Source: Thioalkalivibrio sp.
Lineage (GTDB): Bacteria; Pseudomonadota; Gammaproteobacteria; SpSt-1174
Length of the DNA stretch: 12,313 bases
Assembly: GCA_011046015.1 (NCBI GenBank)
Contig: DSBO01000052.1
Span: 1 to 12,313, forward strand
Direction of reading: 5' to 3'
A program made the position numbers and the translations under genes. Shown here piece after piece: positions 6,073-12,313 of this stretch (positions are counted from its first letter, which is position 1; every line of letters starts with the position of its first letter). Below the pieces are notes generated by a model. It searched no databases. It had not been told where the DNA came from and saw only the letters and a program-made list of their open reading frames with translations.

Positions 6073-8244
6073 ATGAGTTCAGTCCCTGCCCTGAAGCACA
6101 ACAACAAACCGACGGTTACTCGCTATGCGACAGCCCAGCGCCTGTGGCTCGCACTGGCGCTGCTCGCGCTGGCATTCATCGCCCCGGCGGTTAGCGCGAA
6201 CACGCTGCAGGACATCAGCTACTCCACGCTGCCCGGCGACCGCATCGAACTGACGTTCAAGTTCAGCGAGCCGGCAAGCGAGCCGCTCAGCTTTACCATC
6301 GATGACCCGGCGCGCATCGCGCTCGACTTCGAGAACACCAGCAGCGGACTGACCGAGCGTACCGTACCGATCGGCATCGGCGTCACCCGCAGCGTCACCG
6401 CGGTGGATGCCAAGGGCCGCACCCGCGTGATCATCAACCTCGCACAGCTGGTGACCTACCAGACCCGCGTACAGGGCAACGAAGTCATCGTCTCGCTCGG
6501 TGCGCGCGACGGCAGCGCCGCCTTCGACGCCCCTGTCAGCAGCACGCCGACCAGCACCCGGCCGGCGGCGACGTCCACCGGCGAGCGTCGCGTGGAAAAT
6601 GTCGACTTCCGCCGCGGCAGCGATGGCGAGGCGCGCATCATCGTCGATCTCTCGGACGCGAAGACCCCGGTCGACCTGCGCGACCAGAAGGGGGAGGTGA
6701 TCCTGAACGTCGTCGGCGCCCGGCTGGCCAAAGACCTGGAACGCCGCCTGGATGTATCCGACTTCGCCACCCCGGTACAGACCATCGACATCTATGAAAC
6801 CGACGGCAACACCCGCATCGTGATCAAGGCCGCCGGTGCCTACGACCAGCTCGCCTACCAGAGCGACGACATGTTCACGGTGGAGATCAAGGAATACAAG
6901 GAAGAGCTCGTCGAGGAGCGCCGCGAGAAGGTCTGGGAAGGCGAGAAGCTCTCGCTCAACTTCCAGGACATCGAGGTGCGCTCGGTGCTGCAGCTCATCG
7001 CCGACTTCACCTCGCTCAACGTGGTGGTCAGTGACAGTGTGCAGGGCAACATCACCCTGCGCCTGAAGAACGTCCCCTGGGACCAGGCGCTGGACATCAT
7101 CCTCAAGTCCAAGGGTCTCGGCATGCGCCAGAACGGCAACGTGCTGATGATCGCCCCGGCCGAGGAGATCGCCGCGCGCGAGAAGCAGGAGCTGCAGGAC
7201 CAGCAGTCGATCGAGAAGCTGCTCCCGCTGCGCACCGAGCTGATGCAGATCAACTACGCCAAGGCCGAGGACGTGGCCGCCCTGCTCATGGCCTCCAAGG
7301 CCTTCGCCGACGCGGAAGGCGAGGAGGCAGGCGCCCAGGCCACCGTGCTGTCGGCCCGCGGCTCGGTGATGGTCGACCAGCGCACCAACACCCTGCTGGT
7401 GCGCGACACAGAGCCGTCCCTGGTCGCCGTGCGCCGCCTGATCAACAAGCTGGACATCCCGGTACGCCAGGTACTGATCGAGTCGCGCATCGTCATCGCC
7501 TCTGACGACTTCAGCAAGGAGCTGGGCGTGCGCTTTGGCGTGAGTGGCAAGAAGGCCGTCTCGTACCAGAGCCATGACGGCGACGTCGTCTCCTCGGGCA
7601 GCCTCAACGGCACCACCCAGATCCTAAATGGCGACACCCTGGAGATTGCCGATCGGCTCAACGTCGACATGCCCGTGCTCAACCCGGCCGGCAGTTTCGG
7701 CCTGGCACTGGCCAAGCTGCCGCTGGGCCTGCTGCTGGAACTTGAACTTTCCGCCGCCCAGGCCGAATCCAAGGCCGAGGTGGTGTCCAGTCCGCGCGTG
7801 ATCACCTCCAACCAGAAGCAGGCCGTGATCCGGCAGGGTGTCGAGATCCCCTACCTGGAGGCGACCTCCAGTGGCGCGACCAACGTCTCTTTCAAGGAGG
7901 CGGTGCTCAAGCTCGAGGTCACCCCCAGCATCACGCTGGATGACCGCGTGAACATGGACCTGGCCGTGCACAAGGACAGCGTCGGCCAGCTGTTCGCGGG
8001 CATCCCGAGCATCGACACCCGCTCGGTGGAGACCCTGGTGCTGGTGGACAACGGCCAGACCGTGGTACTCGGCGGCATCTACGAGACCGAGACCGCGCGT
8101 GACGTGCGCCGCGTGCCGTTCTTCAGCGACATCCCGGTGGTCGGCTCGCTGTTCCGCAGCACCTCGCAGCGCAACGAGAAGTCCGAACTGCTGATCTTCG
8201 TCACGCCGAAGATCATCTCGGAGAACCTCAAGCTGGTGCGCTAG
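6073..8244 (+). CDS. pilQ: PilQ, type IV pilus outer-membrane secretin
   Basis: PilQ forms the multimeric outer-membrane channel through which the type IV pilus passes. The 723-residue precursor has a long signal peptide with a hydrophobic core (about 24–38) and likely cleavage after AVSA (42). Two AMIN domains follow (about 46–142 and 173–272), which bind peptidoglycan and are typical of PilQ. Next is a secretin N0 (STN) domain (about 290–363, LSLNFQDIEVRSVLQLIADF), then a NolW-type N1 domain (about 384–462). The secretin beta-barrel region (about 466–718) ends with the hallmark VPFFSDIPVVGSLF (681–694) and LLIFVTPKII. A Ser/Thr/Pro-rich linker (152–172) separates the AMIN domains. It is the last gene of the pil operon and is followed by a strong terminator. 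Confidence 0.98.
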   Translation: MSSVPALKHNNKPTVTRYATAQRLWLALALLALAFIAPAVSANTLQDISYSTLPGDRIELTFKFSEPASEPLSFTIDDPARIALDFENTSSGLTERTVPIGIGVTRSVTAVDAKGRTRVIINLAQLVTYQTRVQGNEVIVSLGARDGSAAFDAPVSSTPTSTRPAATSTGERRVENVDFRRGSDGEARIIVDLSDAKTPVDLRDQKGEVILNVVGARLAKDLERRLDVSDFATPVQTIDIYETDGNTRIVIKAAGAYDQLAYQSDDMFTVEIKEYKEELVEERREKVWEGEKLSLNFQDIEVRSVLQLIADFTSLNVVVSDSVQGNITLRLKNVPWDQALDIILKSKGLGMRQNGNVLMIAPAEEIAAREKQELQDQQSIEKLLPLRTELMQINYAKAEDVAALLMASKAFADAEGEEAGAQATVLSARGSVMVDQRTNTLLVRDTEPSLVAVRRLINKLDIPVRQVLIESRIVIASDDFSKELGVRFGVSGKKAVSYQSHDGDVVSSGSLNGTTQILNGDTLEIADRLNVDMPVLNPAGSFGLALAKLPLGLLLELELSAAQAESKAEVVSSPRVITSNQKQAVIRQGVEIPYLEATSSGATNVSFKEAVLKLEVTPSITLDDRVNMDLAVHKDSVGQLFAGIPSIDTRSVETLVLVDNGQTVVLGGIYETETARDVRRVPFFSDIPVVGSLFRSTSQRNEKSELLIFVTPKIISENLKLVR

Positions 8245-8262
8245 CGCGACGCCAAACCGGTA

Positions 8263-8268
8263 TATACT
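8263..8268 (+). promoter_or_regulatory. Possible -10 element for aroK
   Basis: TATACT matches the sigma-70 -10 consensus at five of six bases and lies 48 bases before the aroK ATG. No recognisable -35 box stands about 17 bases upstream (that stretch reads CTAGCG). If used, transcription would begin near 8275, inside the left arm of the pilQ terminator. The call is tentative. Confidence 0.3.
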
Positions 8269-8271
8269 GCG

Positions 8272-8299
8272 AAGGCCCGCACTGCGGGCCTTTGTTTTG
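8272..8299 (+). terminator. Rho-independent terminator after pilQ
   Basis: AAGGCCCGC (8272–8280) and GCGGGCCTT (8284–8292) form a perfect 9-base-pair stem with a three-base loop (ACT), followed by TGTTTTG. It lies 27 bases after the pilQ stop and just before aroK, so it should end most pil transcripts and separate the pilus operon from the aro genes. The T-tract is interrupted by G, so some read-through is plausible. Confidence 0.85.
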
Positions 8300-8315
8300 T
8301 CCGATCCGAAACAGC

Positions 8316-8849
8316 ATGGCGCAGAAACGCAACATCATCCTCGTCGGGCCCATGGGCGCCGGCAAGTCCACCATCGGCCGGCGCCTGGCGACGCTGCTCG
8401 ACCGCGAGTTCGTGGACAGCGACAAGGAGATCGAGACCCGCACCGGCGTCGACATCCCGACCATCTTCGAGTTCGAGCAGGAATCGGGCTTTCGCGACCG
8501 CGAGGCGGCCGTGATCGAAGACCTGACGATGCAGGATGGTATCGTGCTGGCCACCGGCGGCGGTGCCGTGCTGCGCCCGGAGAACCGGCGCCGCATGAAG
8601 GCACGCGGCTTCGTCATCTACCTGCGTACCTCGGTGGACGAGCAGCTGCGCCGCACCGCCCACGACCGCAACCGCCCCCTGCTGCAGACCCCGAACCCGC
8701 GCGCCCGGCTCGAAGCGCTGCTCGCCGAGCGCGACCCCCTCTATACCGAGATCGCCGACCTGGTCGTGGACACGGACCGCGGCCACGCACGGGCCCTCGC
8801 TCAACGCATCGTGAAGCGCCTGCGACATGCGCTGGGCGACACACTTTGA
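8316..8849 (+). CDS. aroK: Shikimate kinase
   Basis: It phosphorylates shikimate at the 3-hydroxyl with ATP in the chorismate pathway. The 177-residue product is of normal length. It carries the Walker A motif GPMGAGKS (11–18), D36 and R60 for shikimate binding, the GGG turn (81–83), the lid arginine R120 in RNRPLL, and R139 near the C-terminus. All conserved active-site residues are present. I chose ATG 8316, which gives the usual N-terminus MAQKRNIILVG. An in-frame TTG at 8292 would start inside the terminator hairpin and is rejected. The upstream GAAACAG is a modest ribosome-binding site. aroB follows after 47 bases, the classical aroKB pairing. Confidence 0.97.
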   Translation: MAQKRNIILVGPMGAGKSTIGRRLATLLDREFVDSDKEIETRTGVDIPTIFEFEQESGFRDREAAVIEDLTMQDGIVLATGGGAVLRPENRRRMKARGFVIYLRTSVDEQLRRTAHDRNRPLLQTPNPRARLEALLAERDPLYTEIADLVVDTDRGHARALAQRIVKRLRHALGDTL

Positions 8850-8896
8850 CCTGCGGCCGCTTTCCGCCGATGGGCGGCTTGCTTTACCATTGACCC

Positions 8897-9979
8897 ATGC
8901 AAACACTTAACGTCGAACTCGGCGAGCGCAGCTACCCCATCTATATCGGGAGCGGCCTGCTCGACCAGCCCGAGCTGCTCAGCCGCCACATCCACGGCCG
9001 CTCCGCCGCCGTGGTCAGCAACGAGGTCGTCGCCCCCCTGTACCTCGACCGCCTGGAGCCGGCACTGGCCGAGCTGCGCCACCATGCCGTGGTCCTGCCG
9101 GACGGCGAGCAGTACAAGTCGCTGGAGACGCTCAACCTCATCTACACCGAGCTGCTCGAGCACCGCTATGACCGCAACACCACCCTCATCGCCCTCGGAG
9201 GCGGCGTGGTAGGCGACATCACCGGCTTCGCGGCGGCCAGCTACCAGCGCGGTGTGAGCTTCATCCAGGTGCCCACCACCCTGCTCGCCCAGGTGGACTC
9301 CTCCGTGGGCGGCAAGACCGGCGTCAATCATCCGCTGGGCAAGAACATGATCGGAGCCTTCTACCAGCCCCAGTGCGTGATCATCGACACCGACACGCTG
9401 AAAACCCTGGACGAGCGCCAGCTCAGCGCCGGCATCGCCGAGATCATCAAGTATGGCCTGATCGGTGACCGACCCTTCTTCGAGTGGCTGGAAGCCAACA
9501 TGGAACGCCTGCGTGCCCGCGATGGCGAGGCCCTTACCTATGCCATCCGCCGCTCCTGCGAGAACAAGGCCGCCGTGGTGTCCGCCGACGAGCGCGAGGG
9601 CGGCAAGCGCGCGCTGCTCAACCTCGGCCATACCTTCGGCCATGCCATCGAGACAGGCATGGGCTACGGCGCCTGGCTGCACGGCGAGGCGGTGGGCTGC
9701 GGCATGGTGATGGCGGCGCGCATGTCGGCACGTCTCGGCTGGATCGACGACGCCGACGTCGAGCGCATCGCCCGCCTGGTCGAACGCGGCGGCCTGCCCG
9801 TCGCACCGCCGGCCGAGATGAATGCGGAGCGCTTCCTCGAGCTCATGGCCGTGGACAAGAAGGTCATCGATGGCACGCTGCGCCTGGTGCTACTCACAGC
9901 CATCGGCGAAGCGGTGGTCACCGCGGATTTCGACCCTGAGGCCCTGCGCGCGACCGTGGCCGCACGAGACGCCGCCTGA
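8897..9979 (+). CDS. aroB: 3-dehydroquinate synthase
   Basis: It converts DAHP (3-deoxy-arabino-heptulosonate 7-phosphate) to 3-dehydroquinate, the second step of the shikimate pathway, using NAD+ and a divalent metal, in the cytoplasm. The 360-residue product is full length. The glycine-rich NAD-binding stretch ALGGGVVGDITGF spans 99–111, and the block PTTLLAQVDSSVGGKTGVNH covers 126–145. Metal ligands are E182 (AEIIKYG), H245 (LNLGHTFGH) and H262 (WLHGEAVG), offset by two from E. coli numbering as I recall it. No clear Shine-Dalgarno sequence precedes ATG 8897, although the family N-terminus supports that start. The 47-base gap after aroK contains a short hairpin (CCGCC/GGCGG, 8864–8877). 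The stop lies 3 bases before the dGTPase gene. Confidence 0.97.
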   Translation: MQTLNVELGERSYPIYIGSGLLDQPELLSRHIHGRSAAVVSNEVVAPLYLDRLEPALAELRHHAVVLPDGEQYKSLETLNLIYTELLEHRYDRNTTLIALGGGVVGDITGFAAASYQRGVSFIQVPTTLLAQVDSSVGGKTGVNHPLGKNMIGAFYQPQCVIIDTDTLKTLDERQLSAGIAEIIKYGLIGDRPFFEWLEANMERLRARDGEALTYAIRRSCENKAAVVSADEREGGKRALLNLGHTFGHAIETGMGYGAWLHGEAVGCGMVMAARMSARLGWIDDADVERIARLVERGGLPVAPPAEMNAERFLELMAVDKKVIDGTLRLVLLTAIGEAVVTADFDPEALRATVAARDAA

Positions 9980-9982
9980 CCC

Positions 9983-11164
9983 ATGACCGGTCGCCCGCAG
10001 ACGCCGCCCCACGCTCACGGTCCCGCGCCCTACGCCGCTGCCGACGCCAACTCGCGGGGCCGGCAGTTCCCCGAGGAGCGCCCGTCCTACCGCAGCGAGT
10101 TCCAGCGCGATCGCGACCGCATCATCCACTCCGCCGCGTTCCGCCGCCTGGAATACAAGACCCAGGTCTTCGTCAACCACGAGGGCGACCTGTTCCGCAC
10201 CCGGCTCACGCACTCCATCGAGGTCGCCCAGATCGGCCGCTCCATCGCCCGTGCCCTGTGCCTCAACGAGGACCTCACCGAGGCCATCGCGCTGGCCCAT
10301 GACCTCGGCCACACGCCCTTCGGTCACGCCGGTCAGGACGCGCTCAACGCCTGCATGAAGGAATTCGGGGGCTTCGAGCACAACCTGCAGTCGCTGCGCG
10401 TGGTCGACCAGCTCGAGGCGCGCTATGCCGAGTTCCCAGGGCTGAACCTCAGCTTCGAGACCCGCGAGGGCATCCTCAAGCACTGCTCGCTGGCCGATGC
10501 ACGCCGCCTCGGCCCCGTGGCCGAGCGCTTCCTCACCAAGCAGCAGCCCACGCTCGAGGCCCAGCTCACCAATCTTGCCGACGAGATCGCCTACAACAAC
10601 CACGACGTCGACGACGGCCTGCGCGCAGGGCTCATCCACATCGACGCGCTGCGCGAAATCCGGCTGTTCAACGACCAGTACGAGGAGGTCCGGCGCCGCC
10701 ACCCCGACCTGGTGGACCGTCGCCGCATCCACGAGACCATCCGGCGCATGATCAACCGGCTGGTGGTCGACCTGGTCGAGACCAGCCAGGCCAACATTGC
10801 CGCCGCGGCGCCGACGGACGTCGACGCGGTCCGGGCGCAGGCGGCCCCCCTGATCGGCTTCTCCGACGAAACCCGCGCGGCCAACCTCGAGCTCAAACGT
10901 TTCCTGCGCACGGAGCTTTACCGTCACTATCGCGTACACCGCATGACGGCCAAGGCCCAGCGCGTCATCCAGGAGCTCTTCACCGCCTTCATGGACGATC
11001 CGCGCCTGCTCCCCCCGGAACACCAGGACTACACGCGCAAGCTGGAGTCCGAACAGGGCCTCCCCGGGCGTGCCCGTGCTGTGGCCGACTACATCGCCGG
11101 CATGACCGACCGCTATGCCATCGCCGAGAATCGCCGGATCTTCGACCCGGCGACCACCTCCTGA
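9983..11164 (+). CDS. Type 2 deoxyguanosinetriphosphate triphosphohydrolase-like protein (HD domain)
   Basis: Members of this family hydrolyse dNTPs to deoxynucleoside and triphosphate, adjusting nucleotide pools; the true substrate of the type 2 subfamily differs between members. The 393-residue product has the HD metal site: H77 (RTRLTHSIEV), H106-D107 (LAHDLGHTPFGHAG) and D200 (LADEIAYNNHDVDDG). The motif GGFEHNLQSLR covers 129–139. The N-terminal FQRDRDRIIHSAAFRRLEYK segment (40–59) is diagnostic of the family. The C-terminal dGTPase-associated region (about 280–380) is complete. It starts 3 bases after aroB and ends 7 bases before the next gene, so all three are probably co-transcribed. 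The first 25 residues are Pro/Ala-rich and poorly conserved, so the exact start is a little uncertain. The sequence would commonly be annotated dgt. Confidence 0.93.
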   Translation: MTGRPQTPPHAHGPAPYAAADANSRGRQFPEERPSYRSEFQRDRDRIIHSAAFRRLEYKTQVFVNHEGDLFRTRLTHSIEVAQIGRSIARALCLNEDLTEAIALAHDLGHTPFGHAGQDALNACMKEFGGFEHNLQSLRVVDQLEARYAEFPGLNLSFETREGILKHCSLADARRLGPVAERFLTKQQPTLEAQLTNLADEIAYNNHDVDDGLRAGLIHIDALREIRLFNDQYEEVRRRHPDLVDRRRIHETIRRMINRLVVDLVETSQANIAAAAPTDVDAVRAQAAPLIGFSDETRAANLELKRFLRTELYRHYRVHRMTAKAQRVIQELFTAFMDDPRLLPPEHQDYTRKLESEQGLPGRARAVADYIAGMTDRYAIAENRRIFDPATTS

Positions 11165-11171
11165 GGCCCGC

Positions 11172-12313
11172 ATGGACAGCCACCTCCTCTCCACTGCCAG
11201 CCTCACCCGCCACGGGCTCGACCAGCAACCCTTCCTGCCCCAATGGCAGGAGGCGTTCGCCTATGGCGACGCGTCGCTGGACATGTCGCTCAACGTCTGC
11301 CTGGAACACCTCCGGGGGGAGTCGGCGCCCGTACTCGTCAAGGGCGAACAGGGCATCGGCAAGAGCGCCCTGCTGCGGCGGCTGCCGGCGCGCGCCGACG
11401 ACCTGCAGTTCTGCCTGATCGAGGCCGGCCCGGAGACCAGCATGGCCGCGGTGGACTTCGCAGTGCGCCAGTGCTGGCAGCCGGAGGCGCGCCACGGGGA
11501 TCCCAGGCAGCTCTCGCTGGACCGCTACCTCGCCGCCCTCTGCGAGGACGGCATGCACCCGGTGCTGGCACTGGACGACGCACACCTTCTGGAACCCCGA
11601 GTACTCGGTACGCTGTTCAACCTCAAGCAGCACATGCACAACAAGCTCGGCCAGACTCTTGGCCTGATCCTTGCGGCCGAGCGCAGCATCGAGCCGGTGC
11701 TTTCATTGCTCGACGGGAAACTGCCCATCGTCGGTACGCTCCACACCATCACCGCCCGGCCGCTCAATCGGGAGCAGACCGCCGCCTACCTCGCGCACCG
11801 ACTGCGCGTCGCCGGGATGAGCGGCCCCATGCCACTGAACGCCACCGCCGTTGACGCGATCCAGCGGGAGAGCGGCGGCCTGCCGCGCGACATCCATCGC
11901 CTCGCCGCCGAGCGCCTGGACGAAGCCGGGCCCCCCGCCACCGAGCGGCAGGGCGGGATAGCCGCGCGCCTGCCCCGCGTGCAGATCCCCACACGCCTGG
12001 GGATGCCGGCGGTGATCGCGATGGTGGCGCTGGGACTACTGGTGGCACTCTTCGGCCTGATCGCGGGCCTGCTCGGTGGCGGCGACGACACCGAGGTTGC
12101 GGCCAACAGCGGTAGTCGGCAGGTGCTGGCCCTGCCGCAGGAGACCACCCGCCCGGCCCCGTCCACGCCGGTGGCAGCAGCGCCACCGGCGAAGGACGGG
12201 CATCCCGACGAGACGCCCGACGCGAAGACGGCAAGCGCACCCCCGGAAACGACCATGCAGCCCGCGCCGACGGCACAGGCCCCCAGCCCCCCCCCGACGC
12301 CCGCTCCCTTCAC
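11172..12313 (+). CDS. AAA-type ATPase with membrane anchor, DamX-like/SPOR family (3' part beyond window)
   Basis: An open frame from ATG 11172 continues past the right edge (380 codons seen). TGAGG, overlapping the dGTPase stop, provides its ribosome-binding site. The cytoplasmic N-terminal half is an ExeA/AAA_22-like ATPase: Walker A GEQGIGKS (58–65), Walker B VLALDDAH (131–138) and a C-terminal helical part with SGGLPRDIHRLA (234–245). One membrane helix follows (about 278–301). Beyond it is a Pro/Ala/Thr-rich, low-complexity periplasmic linker to the edge. In gammaproteobacteria the gene after aroKB is usually damX or an ATPase ending in a SPOR domain, which binds glycan strands stripped of stem peptides at division sites. 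I infer a SPOR domain just outside the window. It could instead carry another peptidoglycan-binding module. Confidence 0.85.
   Translation, partial: MDSHLLSTASLTRHGLDQQPFLPQWQEAFAYGDASLDMSLNVCLEHLRGESAPVLVKGEQGIGKSALLRRLPARADDLQFCLIEAGPETSMAAVDFAVRQCWQPEARHGDPRQLSLDRYLAALCEDGMHPVLALDDAHLLEPRVLGTLFNLKQHMHNKLGQTLGLILAAERSIEPVLSLLDGKLPIVGTLHTITARPLNREQTAAYLAHRLRVAGMSGPMPLNATAVDAIQRESGGLPRDIHRLAAERLDEAGPPATERQGGIAARLPRVQIPTRLGMPAVIAMVALGLLVALFGLIAGLLGGGDDTEVAANSGSRQVLALPQETTRPAPSTPVAAAPPAKDGHPDETPDAKTASAPPETTMQPAPTAQAPSPPPTPAPF
12287..12295 (+). repeat. Homopolymer run of nine C within the Pro-rich linker
   Basis: Nine consecutive C residues fall inside the coding frame of the membrane ATPase, within proline codons of its linker. 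The frame reads through without a break. Such a tract can slip in replication and is also prone to sequencing error. Confidence 0.9.

Noticed and set aside
6079..7575. Minus-strand open frame of 498 codons opposite pilQ
   Set aside because: It mirrors the pilQ codon pattern and has no recognisable motif; PilQ on the plus strand is unmistakable.
8292..8318. Upstream TTG start for aroK
   Set aside because: It lies in the terminator stem and T-tract, and the added residues do not fit the family N-terminus.
8856..8883. Hairpin before aroB as a terminator
   Set aside because: The stem is only five base pairs (CCGCC/GGCGG) and the following CTTGCTTT is a poor T-tract; the genes around it are normally co-transcribed.
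9890..11206. Minus-strand open frame of 438 codons opposite the dGTPase gene
   Set aside because: It is a shadow of a gene with a complete HD site and crosses two gene boundaries.
11243..11854. Plus-strand open frame of 203 codons within the ATPase gene
   Set aside because: It lies in another frame of a gene with intact Walker motifs; the product is Arg/Gly/Pro-rich low-complexity sequence typical of frame shadows.

Overview
This is an ordinary, well-conserved chromosomal region of a GC-rich gammaproteobacterium. The order mrcA (divergent) – pilMNOPQ – aroK – aroB – dGTPase – SPOR-type ATPase matches, apart from the dGTPase gene, the ponA/pilMNOPQ/aroKB neighbourhood known from Pseudomonas. 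The inserted dGTPase gene and the high GC point away from the enterics. A member of the Chromatiales/Ectothiorhodospiraceae or a related group is a guess from gene order and composition only. I see no mobile element, CRISPR array, tRNA, rRNA or foreign island, and no convincing new system.

Left arm (1–3036, minus strand): mrcA encodes the bifunctional peptidoglycan synthase PBP1A. It is followed after 9 bases by a conserved gene of unknown function that runs off the left edge. The ribosome-binding site of that second gene overlaps the mrcA stop codon, so the two look translationally coupled.

Divergent control region (3037–3217): this is a 181-base AT-rich stretch, the only sizeable gap in the window. 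It holds a good sigma-70-like promoter for mrcA and one or two candidates for pilM. The two best -35 boxes lie back to back, 6 bases apart.

Middle (3218–8244, plus strand): pilM, pilN, pilO, pilP and pilQ form a tight operon for the type IV pilus alignment subcomplex and outer-membrane secretin. PilM (cytoplasmic, actin-like) binds the N-terminal tail of PilN. PilN and PilO are inner-membrane proteins with periplasmic coiled coils. The lipoprotein PilP joins them to the PilQ secretin, through which the pilus leaves the cell. Start and stop codons overlap or nearly so from pilM to pilP. A strong hairpin terminator follows pilQ.

Right arm (8316–12313, plus strand): aroK and aroB encode two shikimate-pathway enzymes. 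Next come a type 2 dGTPase-like HD hydrolase and an AAA-type ATPase with one membrane segment and a Pro/Ala-rich periplasmic linker. The last gene is cut by the right edge and is expected to end in a peptidoglycan-binding SPOR domain. The grouping of PBP1A, pilus secretin and SPOR-type protein fits a cell-envelope locus. The aro and dGTPase genes are housekeeping passengers.
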